DNA from: Anoxynatronum buryatiense
Lineage (GTDB): Bacteria; Bacillota; Clostridia; Peptostreptococcales; Tindalliaceae
Length of the DNA stretch: 64,000 nt
Reading direction: 5' to 3'
Assembly: GCF_900182905.1 (NCBI RefSeq)
Contig: NZ_FXUF01000009.1
Span: 62,001 to 126,000 of the forward strand
Shown: piece after piece, positions 1 to 8,111 of the stretch
How positions within the stretch are numbered: position 1 is the stretch's first letter
How the letters are laid out: the number at the start of each line of letters is the position of its first letter
The notes under the pieces: generated by a model
The model's input: only the letters and a program-made list of their open reading frames with translations
Databases searched by the model: none
Told to the model about the DNA's origin: nothing
Made by a program: the position numbers and the translations under genes

Positions 1-471
1 GCCACTGCAGGTATTCTGATAACGGCAGAAGCCGCCTTCCATCTGTCGCCCATTCTGCGTTTGATGTGTGGGGTCATGATGGCGGCAGGATTTGCCTGGC
101 AGTTCTACGCACTATTCTGGGCATTGCCTTTTCAGGCCACCTACCTTCATGGCGAGCTTCAGTCGCTGGTCATCACTTCAGGCGCTTTTGCCCTATGCCG
201 CCATCCGGGTGTGCTGGGTTTTGGCGTGTTTTACTTTTTTTTCTGGCTTGCTTCGGGAGTTCATTTCATTCTGGTTGCAGGTGTGATCTGGACCATCATG
301 GACATCATCCACGTATCTATTCAGGACCGCTGGCTGTTCCCCCGCAGTTTTCCGGGCTATGGTGCCTATCAGAAACAGACTCCGTTTCTGGTGCCCACCG
401 CCGCCAGTTTAAAACTGTGCATCGATACATTTAGAGAGGGCCGATGGGATGAATCTGGACAGAAAGCTTAA
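1..471 (+). CDS. ICMT/PEMT-like membrane methyltransferase, 5' partial
   Basis: The reading frame is open from base 1, so the start lies upstream of the window. About 156 residues are visible. They form several hydrophobic segments, then the motif CRHPGVLGFG, and finally FPGYGAYQKQTPFLVP near the C-terminus. This layout (RHP..G in a membrane context, then an acidic/aromatic stretch ending in Y..Y....P..P) is typical of the isoprenylcysteine carboxyl methyltransferase / phospholipid methyltransferase fold, which uses S-adenosylmethionine at the membrane. The substrate cannot be read from the sequence. The 3' end overlaps the GH3-family gene by 23 bases, so the two are probably translated together. 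A plain membrane protein of unknown function is the alternative. Confidence 0.6.
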   Translation, partial: ATAGILITAEAAFHLSPILRLMCGVMMAAGFAWQFYALFWALPFQATYLHGELQSLVITSGAFALCRHPGVLGFGVFYFFFWLASGVHFILVAGVIWTIMDIIHVSIQDRWLFPRSFPGYGAYQKQTPFLVPTAASLKLCIDTFREGRWDESGQKA

Positions 472-2047
472 AGAAAAACGCTATGAAGAGATTTGGCAGG
501 AATACTGCGGTTTTCTCGACCTTACCATTGATGAGTTCATGGACATTCAAAAGCGCCTTCTCATGGAGCAAATCGGCCTGTACGGCAACTGTGAGCTGGG
601 GCGCCGAATCATGGGTGACCACCTTCCCGAAACCGTGGAGGCGTTTCGCCGCACAGTTCCGCTGACAACTTATGACAATTATGCAGATCTGCTGCTGGCC
701 AAGGCAGAAAACGCCATGCCCTCCAAGCCGCTGCTGTGGATTCAAACTACCTGGGAAGGCGGCACCAACCCGATTAAACTGGCACCCTACACTGAAAGTA
801 TGATTCAGTGCCATAAGGGCACTTTCATCACCTGCATGATTTTGGCAACCAGTCGAAAACGGGGGGAGTTCAGCCTGCGCAGCGGCGAGAAATTCCTTTA
901 TGGAATGGCACCCCTGCCGTATCTGACAGGAATTGTCCCCCATATGATTTCTGATGAATTAACCGTTCACTTTCTTCCTCCCACAAAAGAGGCTGAAGCC
1001 ATGAGTTTTGGCCAGCGGAACAAAGTGGGGATGAAAATGGGGCTCAGCCAGGGTGTGGATCTTTTCTTTGGCCTTAGCAGTGTCATCATGGTCATCAGCC
1101 GCCTGTTGGCTGAGAAAAAAAACAGCTCTGAGAAAACGGGTTTTTGGGGTCGTTCTCCCCGGGCTACTTTTCGGCTGCTTCGCGGATGGTTGCGCAGCCG
1201 GAAGCAGAAGCGGGGCATCCTTCCCAAAGATCTCTGGCAACTGAAGGGCCTGATTTGCGCCGGTACCGACACTGCCTCTTTCAAACCGCAGATTGAAGCC
1301 TATTGGGGTATCAGGCCCCTTGAAATTTTTGGTGGTACAGAGCCCACCTGTATCGCAAGCGAAACCTGGGCCCGGGACGGTTTGGTTTTCTTTCCTGATG
1401 TCTGTTTTTACGAGTTTATTCCCCGTTCAGAAATGGATCGGGATTTTCAGGACCCCGACTATATCCCCCGCACCTATTTAATGGATGAGCTTCGGGCCGG
1501 CGAGGAGTATGAACTGGTGATCAGCAGCTTAAAGGGTGGCGCATTTGCCCGTTATCGGGTGGGTGATGTTTTTCGGTGCCTGCGTGTGAAGAACCCGGAA
1601 CAGGGTGTCATGCTGCCTCACTTTACTTATGTGGACCGCGACCCCCATGTGATTGATATTTCCGGATTTACCCGCATCTCTGAAAAAACCATCCTGAAGG
1701 CCTTTGAGCTGTCACGGCTTCAGATTGGCGAATGGTTTGCCGTGAAGGATTTTGATGAACAGGATCGTTCCTTTTTTCATTTGTATCTGGAACTTCATGA
1801 AGAAAGCAACAGTTACGCTGTTTCCAGGGAAATTATCAAAGATCATCTGGCCATCTATTTCCGTTATGTTGATGCCGATTATAAGGATTTGAAAGCATTA
1901 CTGGGAATCGACCCACTGGTGGTGACCATTTTGCCCGGGGGTACTATCAAACGTTACAGGCTGAAATTCAATCGTAAACTGAGACGAATGAATCCGTCTC
2001 ATTTTGATGTGATTGAAATAAATAAACTGGCAAATGACAGTCTCTAG
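449..2047 (+). CDS. GH3-family acyl-adenylating / acyl-acid amido synthetase-like protein
   Basis: A 532-residue protein of the GH3 (auxin-responsive promoter) superfamily of ANL-type adenylating enzymes. Visible marks are PLTTYDNYADL at about 71-81, the first nucleotide-binding motif region WIQTTWEGGTNPIKLAPYT at 97-115, FGGTEP at 294-299 (equivalent to the Y/F-G-S/T-E motif) and YRVGD at 369-373. In plants these enzymes adenylate a carboxylic acid and join it to an amino acid; bacterial substrates are mostly unknown. It overlaps the methyltransferase gene upstream and is followed after 15 bases by a c-di-GMP protein, forming a three-gene operon. The serine/threonine-rich loop is TTWEGG rather than the common TSGTTG, so the first motif is divergent. 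The family call is firm; the reaction is not known. Confidence 0.8.
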   Translation: MNLDRKLKEKRYEEIWQEYCGFLDLTIDEFMDIQKRLLMEQIGLYGNCELGRRIMGDHLPETVEAFRRTVPLTTYDNYADLLLAKAENAMPSKPLLWIQTTWEGGTNPIKLAPYTESMIQCHKGTFITCMILATSRKRGEFSLRSGEKFLYGMAPLPYLTGIVPHMISDELTVHFLPPTKEAEAMSFGQRNKVGMKMGLSQGVDLFFGLSSVIMVISRLLAEKKNSSEKTGFWGRSPRATFRLLRGWLRSRKQKRGILPKDLWQLKGLICAGTDTASFKPQIEAYWGIRPLEIFGGTEPTCIASETWARDGLVFFPDVCFYEFIPRSEMDRDFQDPDYIPRTYLMDELRAGEEYELVISSLKGGAFARYRVGDVFRCLRVKNPEQGVMLPHFTYVDRDPHVIDISGFTRISEKTILKAFELSRLQIGEWFAVKDFDEQDRSFFHLYLELHEESNSYAVSREIIKDHLAIYFRYVDADYKDLKALLGIDPLVVTILPGGTIKRYRLKFNRKLRRMNPSHFDVIEINKLANDSL

Positions 2048-2062
2048 AAAGCAGGTGAGTGC

Positions 2063-4636
2063 ATGCCTTTAAGCCAGTTTTTATTCTGGGGAGTGCCTAT
2101 TATTGCATTGGTCAGCTACTGCCTTCTGATGCTGTTTCTTGTGCTGTCCACCAAAGACAGGTACATAAAAACATTTATGCTGGTGCTGGGGGCCCTTATT
2201 CTCTGGACGGCTTCTGCACTGTTCATGCGGATGGACCTGTCTCCCGGCTCTCTTTTCTGGAATCGAATCATGGTGACCGGCATGTTTTTCGTGCCCTTTC
2301 TCATTCATGTATTTGTTTCAGTCTTGGGGGGCCGTCTGCGGAAACTGCCTCTTTTTGTTGCGGGCATTGCCCTGACAGCTGCCTTGGCTGCCAATTTCAG
2401 TGGCATGGTGGTACAGGAAGCAGCCATCATCAGCACCCCCATTTTCATTCATCAGCAGCCCACCCTCTATCGGGAACTCACCTATAAACTGGGACCCCTG
2501 GCCATTCCTGTTTATATCCTCTTTTTCCTGACCATTTTTTCGGTGCTGGTGCAGGCTCGCAAAGCTTCTCAGGCAGGCACAGCTCCCGTTGGCTCCATTC
2601 GACTGGTGGTCACCGGAACCATCATCATGTTTGTCGGCGTTGTCCTCAACCTGGTACCCATGCTTGGCCGCTATCCCCTGGATATTCTGGCCACTTTTAT
2701 CAATGCCCTTTTACTGGTGGTGGCAATCTACAAGTACCGCATGCTGGAGCTGCGTTTCATGATCACCAGAGGGCTGGCTTTTTTTGCTGTTGTCGCCGCT
2801 CTTATCACCGTTTATCTGCAAGGTCTGTTATGGGTTGACCATCGGTTCACCCTCTTTTCCGGCAACCACAGCACCCTCATCACTTTAATGCTCATTATGC
2901 TCATTGCAGCCACCTTCCAGCCGCTGATCATTCTTTCCCGAAAAGTGGTGAGTCTCATCTTTCAAAAAGCGGATTACTCCCGTCGCCAGGCTTTGAAAAA
3001 TTTCAGTCTCACCATTTCAGGTGTTTTAAGCCTTGAAAAAATCTGCGAGTCTCTCACCGACGCAGTTCAATCGGTACTGCGAACGCGCAAAATATTTGTG
3101 ATGACTTATAGTGAAAATTCGCAGACTTATGATGTTTTCCATTCGTCATCCCATATCTATCACCCTGAGCTAACCCTTGAAACCGACCATCCACTACCCG
3201 TTTGGTTTCGAAAAAATGAAACCAGCCTGACCAGCCAGGCCATGAAGTCACTGCCATACTTTAAGTCCATGTGGGATCAGGAGAAACGTCTTTTGGATCA
3301 ACTGGATATTGAGGTCATTGTCCCTGTCAAAAGCCGCAACGAACTCACCGGAATGATCTTACTTTCCAGCAAAGAGGATAACCGCCCCTACCAGCCGGAT
3401 GATCTGGATCTGCTCACTTATCTGGGCACTTCCACCGGGGTGGCCTTTGATAATGCCCGGCTGTATGCAGCTGCTCAGGCAGAAGCGCACACCGACAGCC
3501 TGACCAAGCTTTACAACCACCGGTATTTTTGCCGTTCACTGGCTGAACAGATTGAGCAGGTTGGTTCCGGAGACTTATCGCTGCTGCTCATCGATTTGGA
3601 TTACTTCAAGCTCTACAATGACCTTTATGGTCATTTTGACGGTGACAGAGCACTGCAGCAGATCGCAGCGATTCTTACACGTCTGGTGGGCACCAGGGGC
3701 ATTGTCTCCCGCTATGGCGGTGAGGAGTTCACAGTTTTACTTCCCCATCATCCCACGCAACAGGCCTATGAGATGGCAGAAAGAATTCGCATCGAAATTC
3801 AGCAAACCTTTATGAATTCCGACGACGTGACTCAGCAGTTTTTAACTGCCAGCATTGGCATCTGCACCTACCCCCGATCCGCTCCCAATGGTGATGAACT
3901 GTTGAAGCGCGCTGATTTTGCCATGTATACCGCCAAAAACAAAGGGAAAAATCAAACGGTTATTTATACGCCCGCATCGGCAACAAACCCATCTTCGCCT
4001 TCAAAGAGCCAGCCCGGGGGTAACTTCGACGCCGAACCTTCCTATGCCGCCACCATTTATGCCCTTACTGCTGCCATCGATGCCAAAGACCAGTATACCT
4101 TTGGGCACTCCCAGCGGGTGGCAGAATATGCTGTCACTCTGGGAAAATCACTGAACCTTGACCCTTCTCATTTAATGATTCTAAAAGAAGCAGCCCTGCT
4201 CCACGATATCGGTAAAATTGGAATTCCAGAGCAAATCTTAAATAAAACCGGACCGCTCATTCGCGATGAACTGGAAGTCATCCGAAAACATGTTGAGATG
4301 TCCATTACCATCGTCAAACATCTGCCTTCGCTGACCTATGTGCTCCCGGCTGTTATCGGCCACCACGAACGCTGGGATGGCAAAGGGTATCCCCGGGGAA
4401 CTCAGGGAGAGAACACACCCTTGCTGGCCCGCTGCCTGGCCATAGCCGATACCTTTGATGCCATGACCTCCGACAGGCCTTACCACCGGGGAATGGGCAT
4501 TCATGACGCGTTGCATGAAATTGAACGCAATGCCGGCACGCAGTTTGATCCCGAACTGGTGGTGCTTTTCAGCAAGCTGGTCAAAAATAAAACCATCAGC
4601 ATCAACCAAAATTACCGAAACTCTATGGTGGGCTAA
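2063..4636 (+). CDS. Membrane GAF-GGDEF-HD-GYP cyclic-di-GMP signalling protein
   Basis: An 857-residue protein. Residues 1 to about 265 hold seven to eight hydrophobic segments like the 7TM/histidine-kinase N-terminal sensor. A GAF-like region follows (about 310-470), then a GGDEF domain with YGGEEF at 551-556, and an HD-GYP domain with HDIGKIGIPE from 714 and the GKGYP signature at 773-777. GGEEF is a catalytically competent variant of the diguanylate cyclase signature, and the HD-GYP residues look intact, so the protein may both make and hydrolyse c-di-GMP. It is the last gene of the operon with the GH3 gene and is closed by a hairpin terminator. The start has an AGGTGAG-like ribosome site. 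Confidence 0.9.
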   Translation: MPLSQFLFWGVPIIALVSYCLLMLFLVLSTKDRYIKTFMLVLGALILWTASALFMRMDLSPGSLFWNRIMVTGMFFVPFLIHVFVSVLGGRLRKLPLFVAGIALTAALAANFSGMVVQEAAIISTPIFIHQQPTLYRELTYKLGPLAIPVYILFFLTIFSVLVQARKASQAGTAPVGSIRLVVTGTIIMFVGVVLNLVPMLGRYPLDILATFINALLLVVAIYKYRMLELRFMITRGLAFFAVVAALITVYLQGLLWVDHRFTLFSGNHSTLITLMLIMLIAATFQPLIILSRKVVSLIFQKADYSRRQALKNFSLTISGVLSLEKICESLTDAVQSVLRTRKIFVMTYSENSQTYDVFHSSSHIYHPELTLETDHPLPVWFRKNETSLTSQAMKSLPYFKSMWDQEKRLLDQLDIEVIVPVKSRNELTGMILLSSKEDNRPYQPDDLDLLTYLGTSTGVAFDNARLYAAAQAEAHTDSLTKLYNHRYFCRSLAEQIEQVGSGDLSLLLIDLDYFKLYNDLYGHFDGDRALQQIAAILTRLVGTRGIVSRYGGEEFTVLLPHHPTQQAYEMAERIRIEIQQTFMNSDDVTQQFLTASIGICTYPRSAPNGDELLKRADFAMYTAKNKGKNQTVIYTPASATNPSSPSKSQPGGNFDAEPSYAATIYALTAAIDAKDQYTFGHSQRVAEYAVTLGKSLNLDPSHLMILKEAALLHDIGKIGIPEQILNKTGPLIRDELEVIRKHVEMSITIVKHLPSLTYVLPAVIGHHERWDGKGYPRGTQGENTPLLARCLAIADTFDAMTSDRPYHRGMGIHDALHEIERNAGTQFDPELVVLFSKLVKNKTISINQNYRNSMVG

Positions 4637-4648
4637 TATTCATCATCC

Positions 4649-4684
4649 AAAACAGCACTGTCCCTATGAGAACAGTGCTGTTTT
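4649..4684 (+). terminator. Rho-independent terminator after the GGDEF/HD-GYP gene
   Basis: A perfect 13-base inverted repeat (AAAACAGCACTGT and its complement) with a 10-base loop, ending in a T tract. It closes the operon starting before base 1. Confidence 0.85.
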
Positions 4685-4776
4685 GCTTGTTTCGGTTACT
4701 TTTCCTGCTTATGATGTCGGGTTTAGTGGTATGAGTAAATGGTAAGAAACAGCTAAATGGAAAGGAGTTTTTACCC

Positions 4777-5421
4777 ATGAAGGTCGTTGCGTTTAATGGA
4801 AGTCCAAATCCCAGGGGAAATACCTTCCAGGCACTGGGACTGGTTTTGGAAGAGCTTGAAAGTCAGGGAATCGAAACCCAGATCGTGCAGGTCGGCAGTC
4901 AAATGATTCGGGGATGTACTGCCTGTAATCAGTGTCTCAAAAACCGGGATGAAAAATGCGTGCTTCCCAATGATCCTGTCAATGACTGGATTCAGTTGAT
5001 CAAAGAGGCTGACGGTCTTTTACTGGGTTCACCGGTTCATTATGCAGCCCTGGGTGCCACCATGAAGGCTTTTCTTGATCGGGCCTTTTATGTGGCAGGT
5101 ATGAACCGCAGTCTCTTTCGCCACAAGGTGGGGGCTGCTCTGGTAACAGTTCGGCGTTCAGGAGGGCTGCCTGCCTTTCAGCAGTTGAACAGCTACCTGC
5201 TGTATTCAGAGATGCTGATACCCACTTCCAATTATTGGAATGTGATTCACGGAGCCCGCCCTGGCGAAGTGCATGAAGACGCCGAAGGTGTTCAGATTAT
5301 GCAGGTGCTTGGTCAAAACATGGCATGGCTGCTTAAACTGAAGGATCACGGCAATACCGTGATCGAACCACCGCCACTGGCCCGCAAAGTGATGACCAAT
5401 TTTGTGCGCCCACTGGAATGA
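4777..5421 (+). CDS. NADPH-dependent FMN reductase / iron-sulfur flavoprotein family
   Basis: A 214-residue flavodoxin-fold protein. The N-terminus VVAFNGSPNPRGNT carries the FMN phosphate loop, and the GSPVHYAALGATMKAFLDR region is the conserved flavin-binding helix of this family. A cysteine cluster CTACNQC at about residues 47-53, with one more cysteine near 61, resembles the [4Fe-4S]-binding segment of clostridial iron-sulfur flavoproteins, though spacing is not the classic one. It probably reduces flavin or passes electrons in the cytoplasm. A clear AAAGGAG site precedes the ATG. The rhomboid gene follows 29 bases downstream, so the two may be cotranscribed. Confidence 0.8.
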   Translation: MKVVAFNGSPNPRGNTFQALGLVLEELESQGIETQIVQVGSQMIRGCTACNQCLKNRDEKCVLPNDPVNDWIQLIKEADGLLLGSPVHYAALGATMKAFLDRAFYVAGMNRSLFRHKVGAALVTVRRSGGLPAFQQLNSYLLYSEMLIPTSNYWNVIHGARPGEVHEDAEGVQIMQVLGQNMAWLLKLKDHGNTVIEPPPLARKVMTNFVRPLE

Positions 5422-5450
5422 ATCGACAACACTGCAAAGGATGATGTGCC

Positions 5451-6179
5451 ATGATCCCCCTCCGCGACGATGTTCCCAGCCGCAGTGTCCCCTGGATGAC
5501 CTGGTTGCTGATTGCCATCAACTTGTTGGCTTTTCGTTATCAACTCTCACTGTCACCGGAAGCACTTTCCTCTCTGGTGATGAATTATGGCTTTATACCG
5601 GCAGACTTTAATCGCCTGCTGGTACCCGGCACCGGGTTTCCCGCCGCGCTTCAGGTGGTGCCATTGGTCACCAGCCTGTTTCTCCATGGCAGTTGGCTTC
5701 ATCTCATCAGTAATCTGTGGAGCCTGTGGCTTTTTGGTGATAATGTGGAGGACACCGTGGGACATTTCAGATTTTTTCTCTTTTATCTGACAGGCGGCGT
5801 GGCGGCATCGCTGGTTCATTTTCTGTTTCAGCCCGCTTCCACCCTGCCCACCATTGGTGCTTCCGGCGCCATCGCGGCTGTGATGGGTGCTTATGTGATC
5901 ATGTTTCCTCTGGCCCGCATTACAACACTGGTGCCCATTTTCTTTATCCCGCTGTTTTTTCAGGTTCCAGCACTGTTGTTTATCGGTTTCTGGTTTATTT
6001 CCCAGGTTTTTTCAGGGGTTTTCACACTGTTTGCCCCCATGAATGGCGGCGGTATTGCCTGGTGGGCCCATATCGGCGGATTTCTTTTTGGCGTGCTTGT
6101 CATCCCCTTTATAAGAAGAAAGCGCTGGCAGTACCGGTGCTTTTATGAAGACGGACATTATCACTGCCAGTATGATTAA
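5451..6179 (+). CDS. Rhomboid-family intramembrane serine protease
   Basis: A 242-residue polytopic protein with six or so hydrophobic segments. The rhomboid catalytic dyad is visible: GASG at 136-139 (nucleophile Ser138) and the late-helix histidine in WWAHIGGFLFG (His207). The oxyanion-side HGSWLHLISNLWSL (Asn88) is also present. It should cleave transmembrane substrates within the membrane; the substrate is unknown. The start has an AAAGGA site 9 bases upstream. It lies 29 bases after the flavoprotein gene and ends at a hairpin shared with the convergent gene. Confidence 0.9.
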   Translation: MIPLRDDVPSRSVPWMTWLLIAINLLAFRYQLSLSPEALSSLVMNYGFIPADFNRLLVPGTGFPAALQVVPLVTSLFLHGSWLHLISNLWSLWLFGDNVEDTVGHFRFFLFYLTGGVAASLVHFLFQPASTLPTIGASGAIAAVMGAYVIMFPLARITTLVPIFFIPLFFQVPALLFIGFWFISQVFSGVFTLFAPMNGGGIAWWAHIGGFLFGVLVIPFIRRKRWQYRCFYEDGHYHCQYD

Positions 6180-6198
6180 CCTTTATTCATTTTCATAT

Positions 6199-6231
6199 AA
6201 AAGCACCTGCCGGTTAACAGCAGGTGTTTTT
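6199..6231. terminator. Bidirectional terminator between convergent genes
   Basis: An inverted repeat AAAAGCACCTGC / GCAGGTGTTTTT with a 9-base loop. It has a T tract on + and the corresponding A tract serves the minus strand, fitting a shared terminator for the rhomboid gene and the CC-motif gene. Confidence 0.75.
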
Positions 6232-6233
6232 CG

Positions 6234-6518
6234 TTACATGAGTTTCAGCGTGGGCAGTTCCAGATCTTTCAGAAACATCTTTTTCGTCAGCTTCACTTCC
6301 ACCACATTATCCCGAAAAGTCATGACCGGGCTTACAAAGAGGGTAATGTCGTGATAGGGAAGCTCCATGAACTTCGAGGTATCCTTTGGCTTGTTAAAGA
6401 TCAGATTCGGAATCATTGTTCCCCCACAACAACCCGCCGGCACCATCAGTTCCATGGTTAACTTTCCGCCTTTTTTACGCAGGTACTCATACGTGGCCTC
6501 ATCCATTTTGACATCCAT
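6234..6518 (-). CDS. Small CC-motif (HesB-like, CC/Se family) protein
   Basis: A 94-residue protein. The ATG at 6518 is chosen over an upstream TTG at 6524 because AAAGGGG lies 9 bases before the ATG. The core reads LTMELMVPAGCCGGTMIPN, with a vicinal CC followed by GG. It resembles small HesB/IscA-like proteins whose CC pair is replaced by Cys-Sec in some members (the group called CC/Se motif (seleno)protein). A role in redox or metal/Fe-S handling is likely but unproven. It is a single gene, convergent with the rhomboid gene, and 200 bases downstream of the flavodoxin gene. Confidence 0.6.
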   Translation of the reverse strand: MDVKMDEATYEYLRKKGGKLTMELMVPAGCCGGTMIPNLIFNKPKDTSKFMELPYHDITLFVSPVMTFRDNVVEVKLTKKMFLKDLELPTLKLM

Positions 6519-6720
6519 TATCAAACGCCCCTTTCATCCTATCGAATGACAAAGACCTCATGCCATCCAGTATTAGATGAATATCCATTCATAGTTGTTT
6601 TAAACACAAAAGAAAACCCACTTGTCGGATAGCATGTACGCATTTCCAACAACCGGGTTCTCTGAGGGGCCATTTCATCATTTTGTCTTTGTTTTCATGC
6701 AAGAAAAACTCAGACCAGCA

Positions 6721-7149
6721 TTATCCTGCCAGCCGCTTCCCCAGGGCACGGCAGTTTTCAAGAGCTTCATCATCAGGGTTCAGCCGGGTAATCAGCCCGT
6801 CATCCACCAGTTGGGCTCCAGCTGCCTTCATGCGTTCCTCCCAATCGTGCATCCATTCACCATTACCCCAGTCATAGGAGCCGAACAGTGCCATGGGTTT
6901 CCCCGTTAGTTCGCCACCCACCAGTGTTTCCACAAATGGTTCCATCTCGCCTTCTTCCAGCACTTCGGCACCCATTGATGGGCAACCAAGTGCAGCTGCA
7001 TCGGCCTTCCACACATCTTCAGGGCTTGCATCTGACACATTCAGCAGCACCGCTTCGCCGCCGCCCGCTGTGATACCTTCTGCAACGGCCTGTGCCATTT
7101 GTTCTGTATTGCCTGATCCTGTCCAGTAAACCACTGCCACTTTTTTCAT
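6721..7149 (-). CDS. Short-chain flavodoxin
   Basis: A 142-residue flavodoxin. VVYWTGSGNTEQMA near the N-terminus is the FMN phosphate-binding loop, and GSYDWGNGEWMHDWEERM is the second flavin-stacking loop region with Trp/Tyr. It carries single electrons in the cytoplasm, usually replacing ferredoxin when iron is short. It lies 41 bases behind the DUF3793 gene on the same strand, downstream of a near-perfect Fur box, which fits iron-repressed expression. The acidic composition is normal for flavodoxins. Confidence 0.92.
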   Translation of the reverse strand: MKKVAVVYWTGSGNTEQMAQAVAEGITAGGGEAVLLNVSDASPEDVWKADAAALGCPSMGAEVLEEGEMEPFVETLVGGELTGKPMALFGSYDWGNGEWMHDWEERMKAAGAQLVDDGLITRLNPDDEALENCRALGKRLAG

Positions 7150-7190
7150 ATGTACTGCCTCCTTATATGTGAATGGTTCATGTGTTACCG

Positions 7191-7832
7191 TCAGCAGGCG
7201 GCTTGTATAACGCCGCGGGGGTCCAGCCTTTCCATTTGAAGCCGCATTTGCCTTCTGGCTTCCTGAATCAACCGATATCGCCGGTCTGAAGGCTCAGGGT
7301 CACCATATACTCGCCAGCCCGTCACCTTTGTGAGTTTCAGTGAAGGGTGTCCAATAAATCCCATGACGTCTTTCAATGGATATCCCAAAAATAAACCGAT
7401 TTCATGAGGTAATGTCCCATTTTCCATATTATCAACCAATTGATCAAGCAATTTTTCCAATGTGTCATTCACCACATAACCCCGCTGTAATAAGAAACGT
7501 TGATTGCGGTGGTCATCCACCATGTTCTGCAGACTCTCAAAATGGTAGAAGAGCACTCTGTATCGTCCGTTGACAGTTTCAAAAGTGCGATAACCCACCT
7601 TATCACTCTGGTCAAGAAGTGCGGTAATGCTGCTCAGGTGACGAAGCTGCTCTTCGGCAGTCAATCGAAAACACAGCAACTCAGCAGTTTTAGCCCCTAA
7701 AAGCACTGGTGCAAGTTTATCTGCCATCCATCGCAAAAAAACATGATGATGGCTTAAGCTGGTCTGAGAACACTCTTTTTCTCTGCTTTCATCGCAAACC
7801 TGCCACCAGCACTGGTCTTTTGTCGGCGTCAT
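7191..7832 (-). CDS. DUF3793 family protein
   Basis: A 213-residue protein with the DUF3793 hallmarks: APVLLGAKTAELLCF near the N-terminus, LPHEIGLFLGYPLKDVMGFI in the middle and TGWRVYGDP towards the end. Function is unknown; the family often sits next to flavodoxin genes in Clostridia, as here. The ATG at 7832 is preferred over 7853 because AGGAGG lies 6 bases before it. The promoter region holds a Fur box, so the pair is probably switched on by iron limitation. A role in iron or haem handling is only an inference from context. Confidence 0.8.
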   Translation of the reverse strand: MTPTKDQCWWQVCDESREKECSQTSLSHHHVFLRWMADKLAPVLLGAKTAELLCFRLTAEEQLRHLSSITALLDQSDKVGYRTFETVNGRYRVLFYHFESLQNMVDDHRNQRFLLQRGYVVNDTLEKLLDQLVDNMENGTLPHEIGLFLGYPLKDVMGFIGHPSLKLTKVTGWRVYGDPEPSDRRYRLIQEARRQMRLQMERLDPRGVIQAAC

Positions 7833-7858
7833 AAACACCCTCCTCGCCTGCATATTGT

Positions 7859-7916
7859 GATAACGATTATCATTATCGCAATCAAAACTTTATCATACTC
7901 CTTGCTTCATTGTCAA
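7859..7916 (-). promoter_or_regulatory. Promoter with Fur box for DUF3793-flavodoxin operon
   Basis: On the minus strand, 7877-7859 reads GATAATGATAATCGTTATC, matching the classic 19-base Fur box at 18 of 19 positions; TGATAATCGTTATCA inside it fits the 7-1-7 form with one mismatch. A candidate promoter lies upstream: TTGACA (7916-7911), 16-base spacer, GATAAA (7894-7889). The box would cover the transcription start. Confidence 0.8.
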
Positions 7917-8028
7917 GGCTTTGCTTTTTAAAATAATGGATATTCTGCGAACATGTCATCTTACGTTTGCGAGATAATTTTCATGCTGAGTGATTGATAC
8001 CAGTTTTTTCCTCCTTTGTTGCATTACC

Positions 8029-8057
8029 TTGTGAAGCGGGATCACTTCTGCTATCAT
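8029..8057 (+). promoter_or_regulatory. Candidate sigma-A promoter of hemA
   Basis: TTGTGA (8029-8034), 17-base spacer, TATCAT (8052-8057), about 55 bases before the hemA start. The -35 matches 4 of 6 and the -10 matches 5 of 6 consensus bases. Confidence 0.45.
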
Positions 8058-8111
8058 GGGAAGTGTGTTCATTCACTCTATTTCATCAGAAATTGACAAA
8101 GGATGCTGCCC

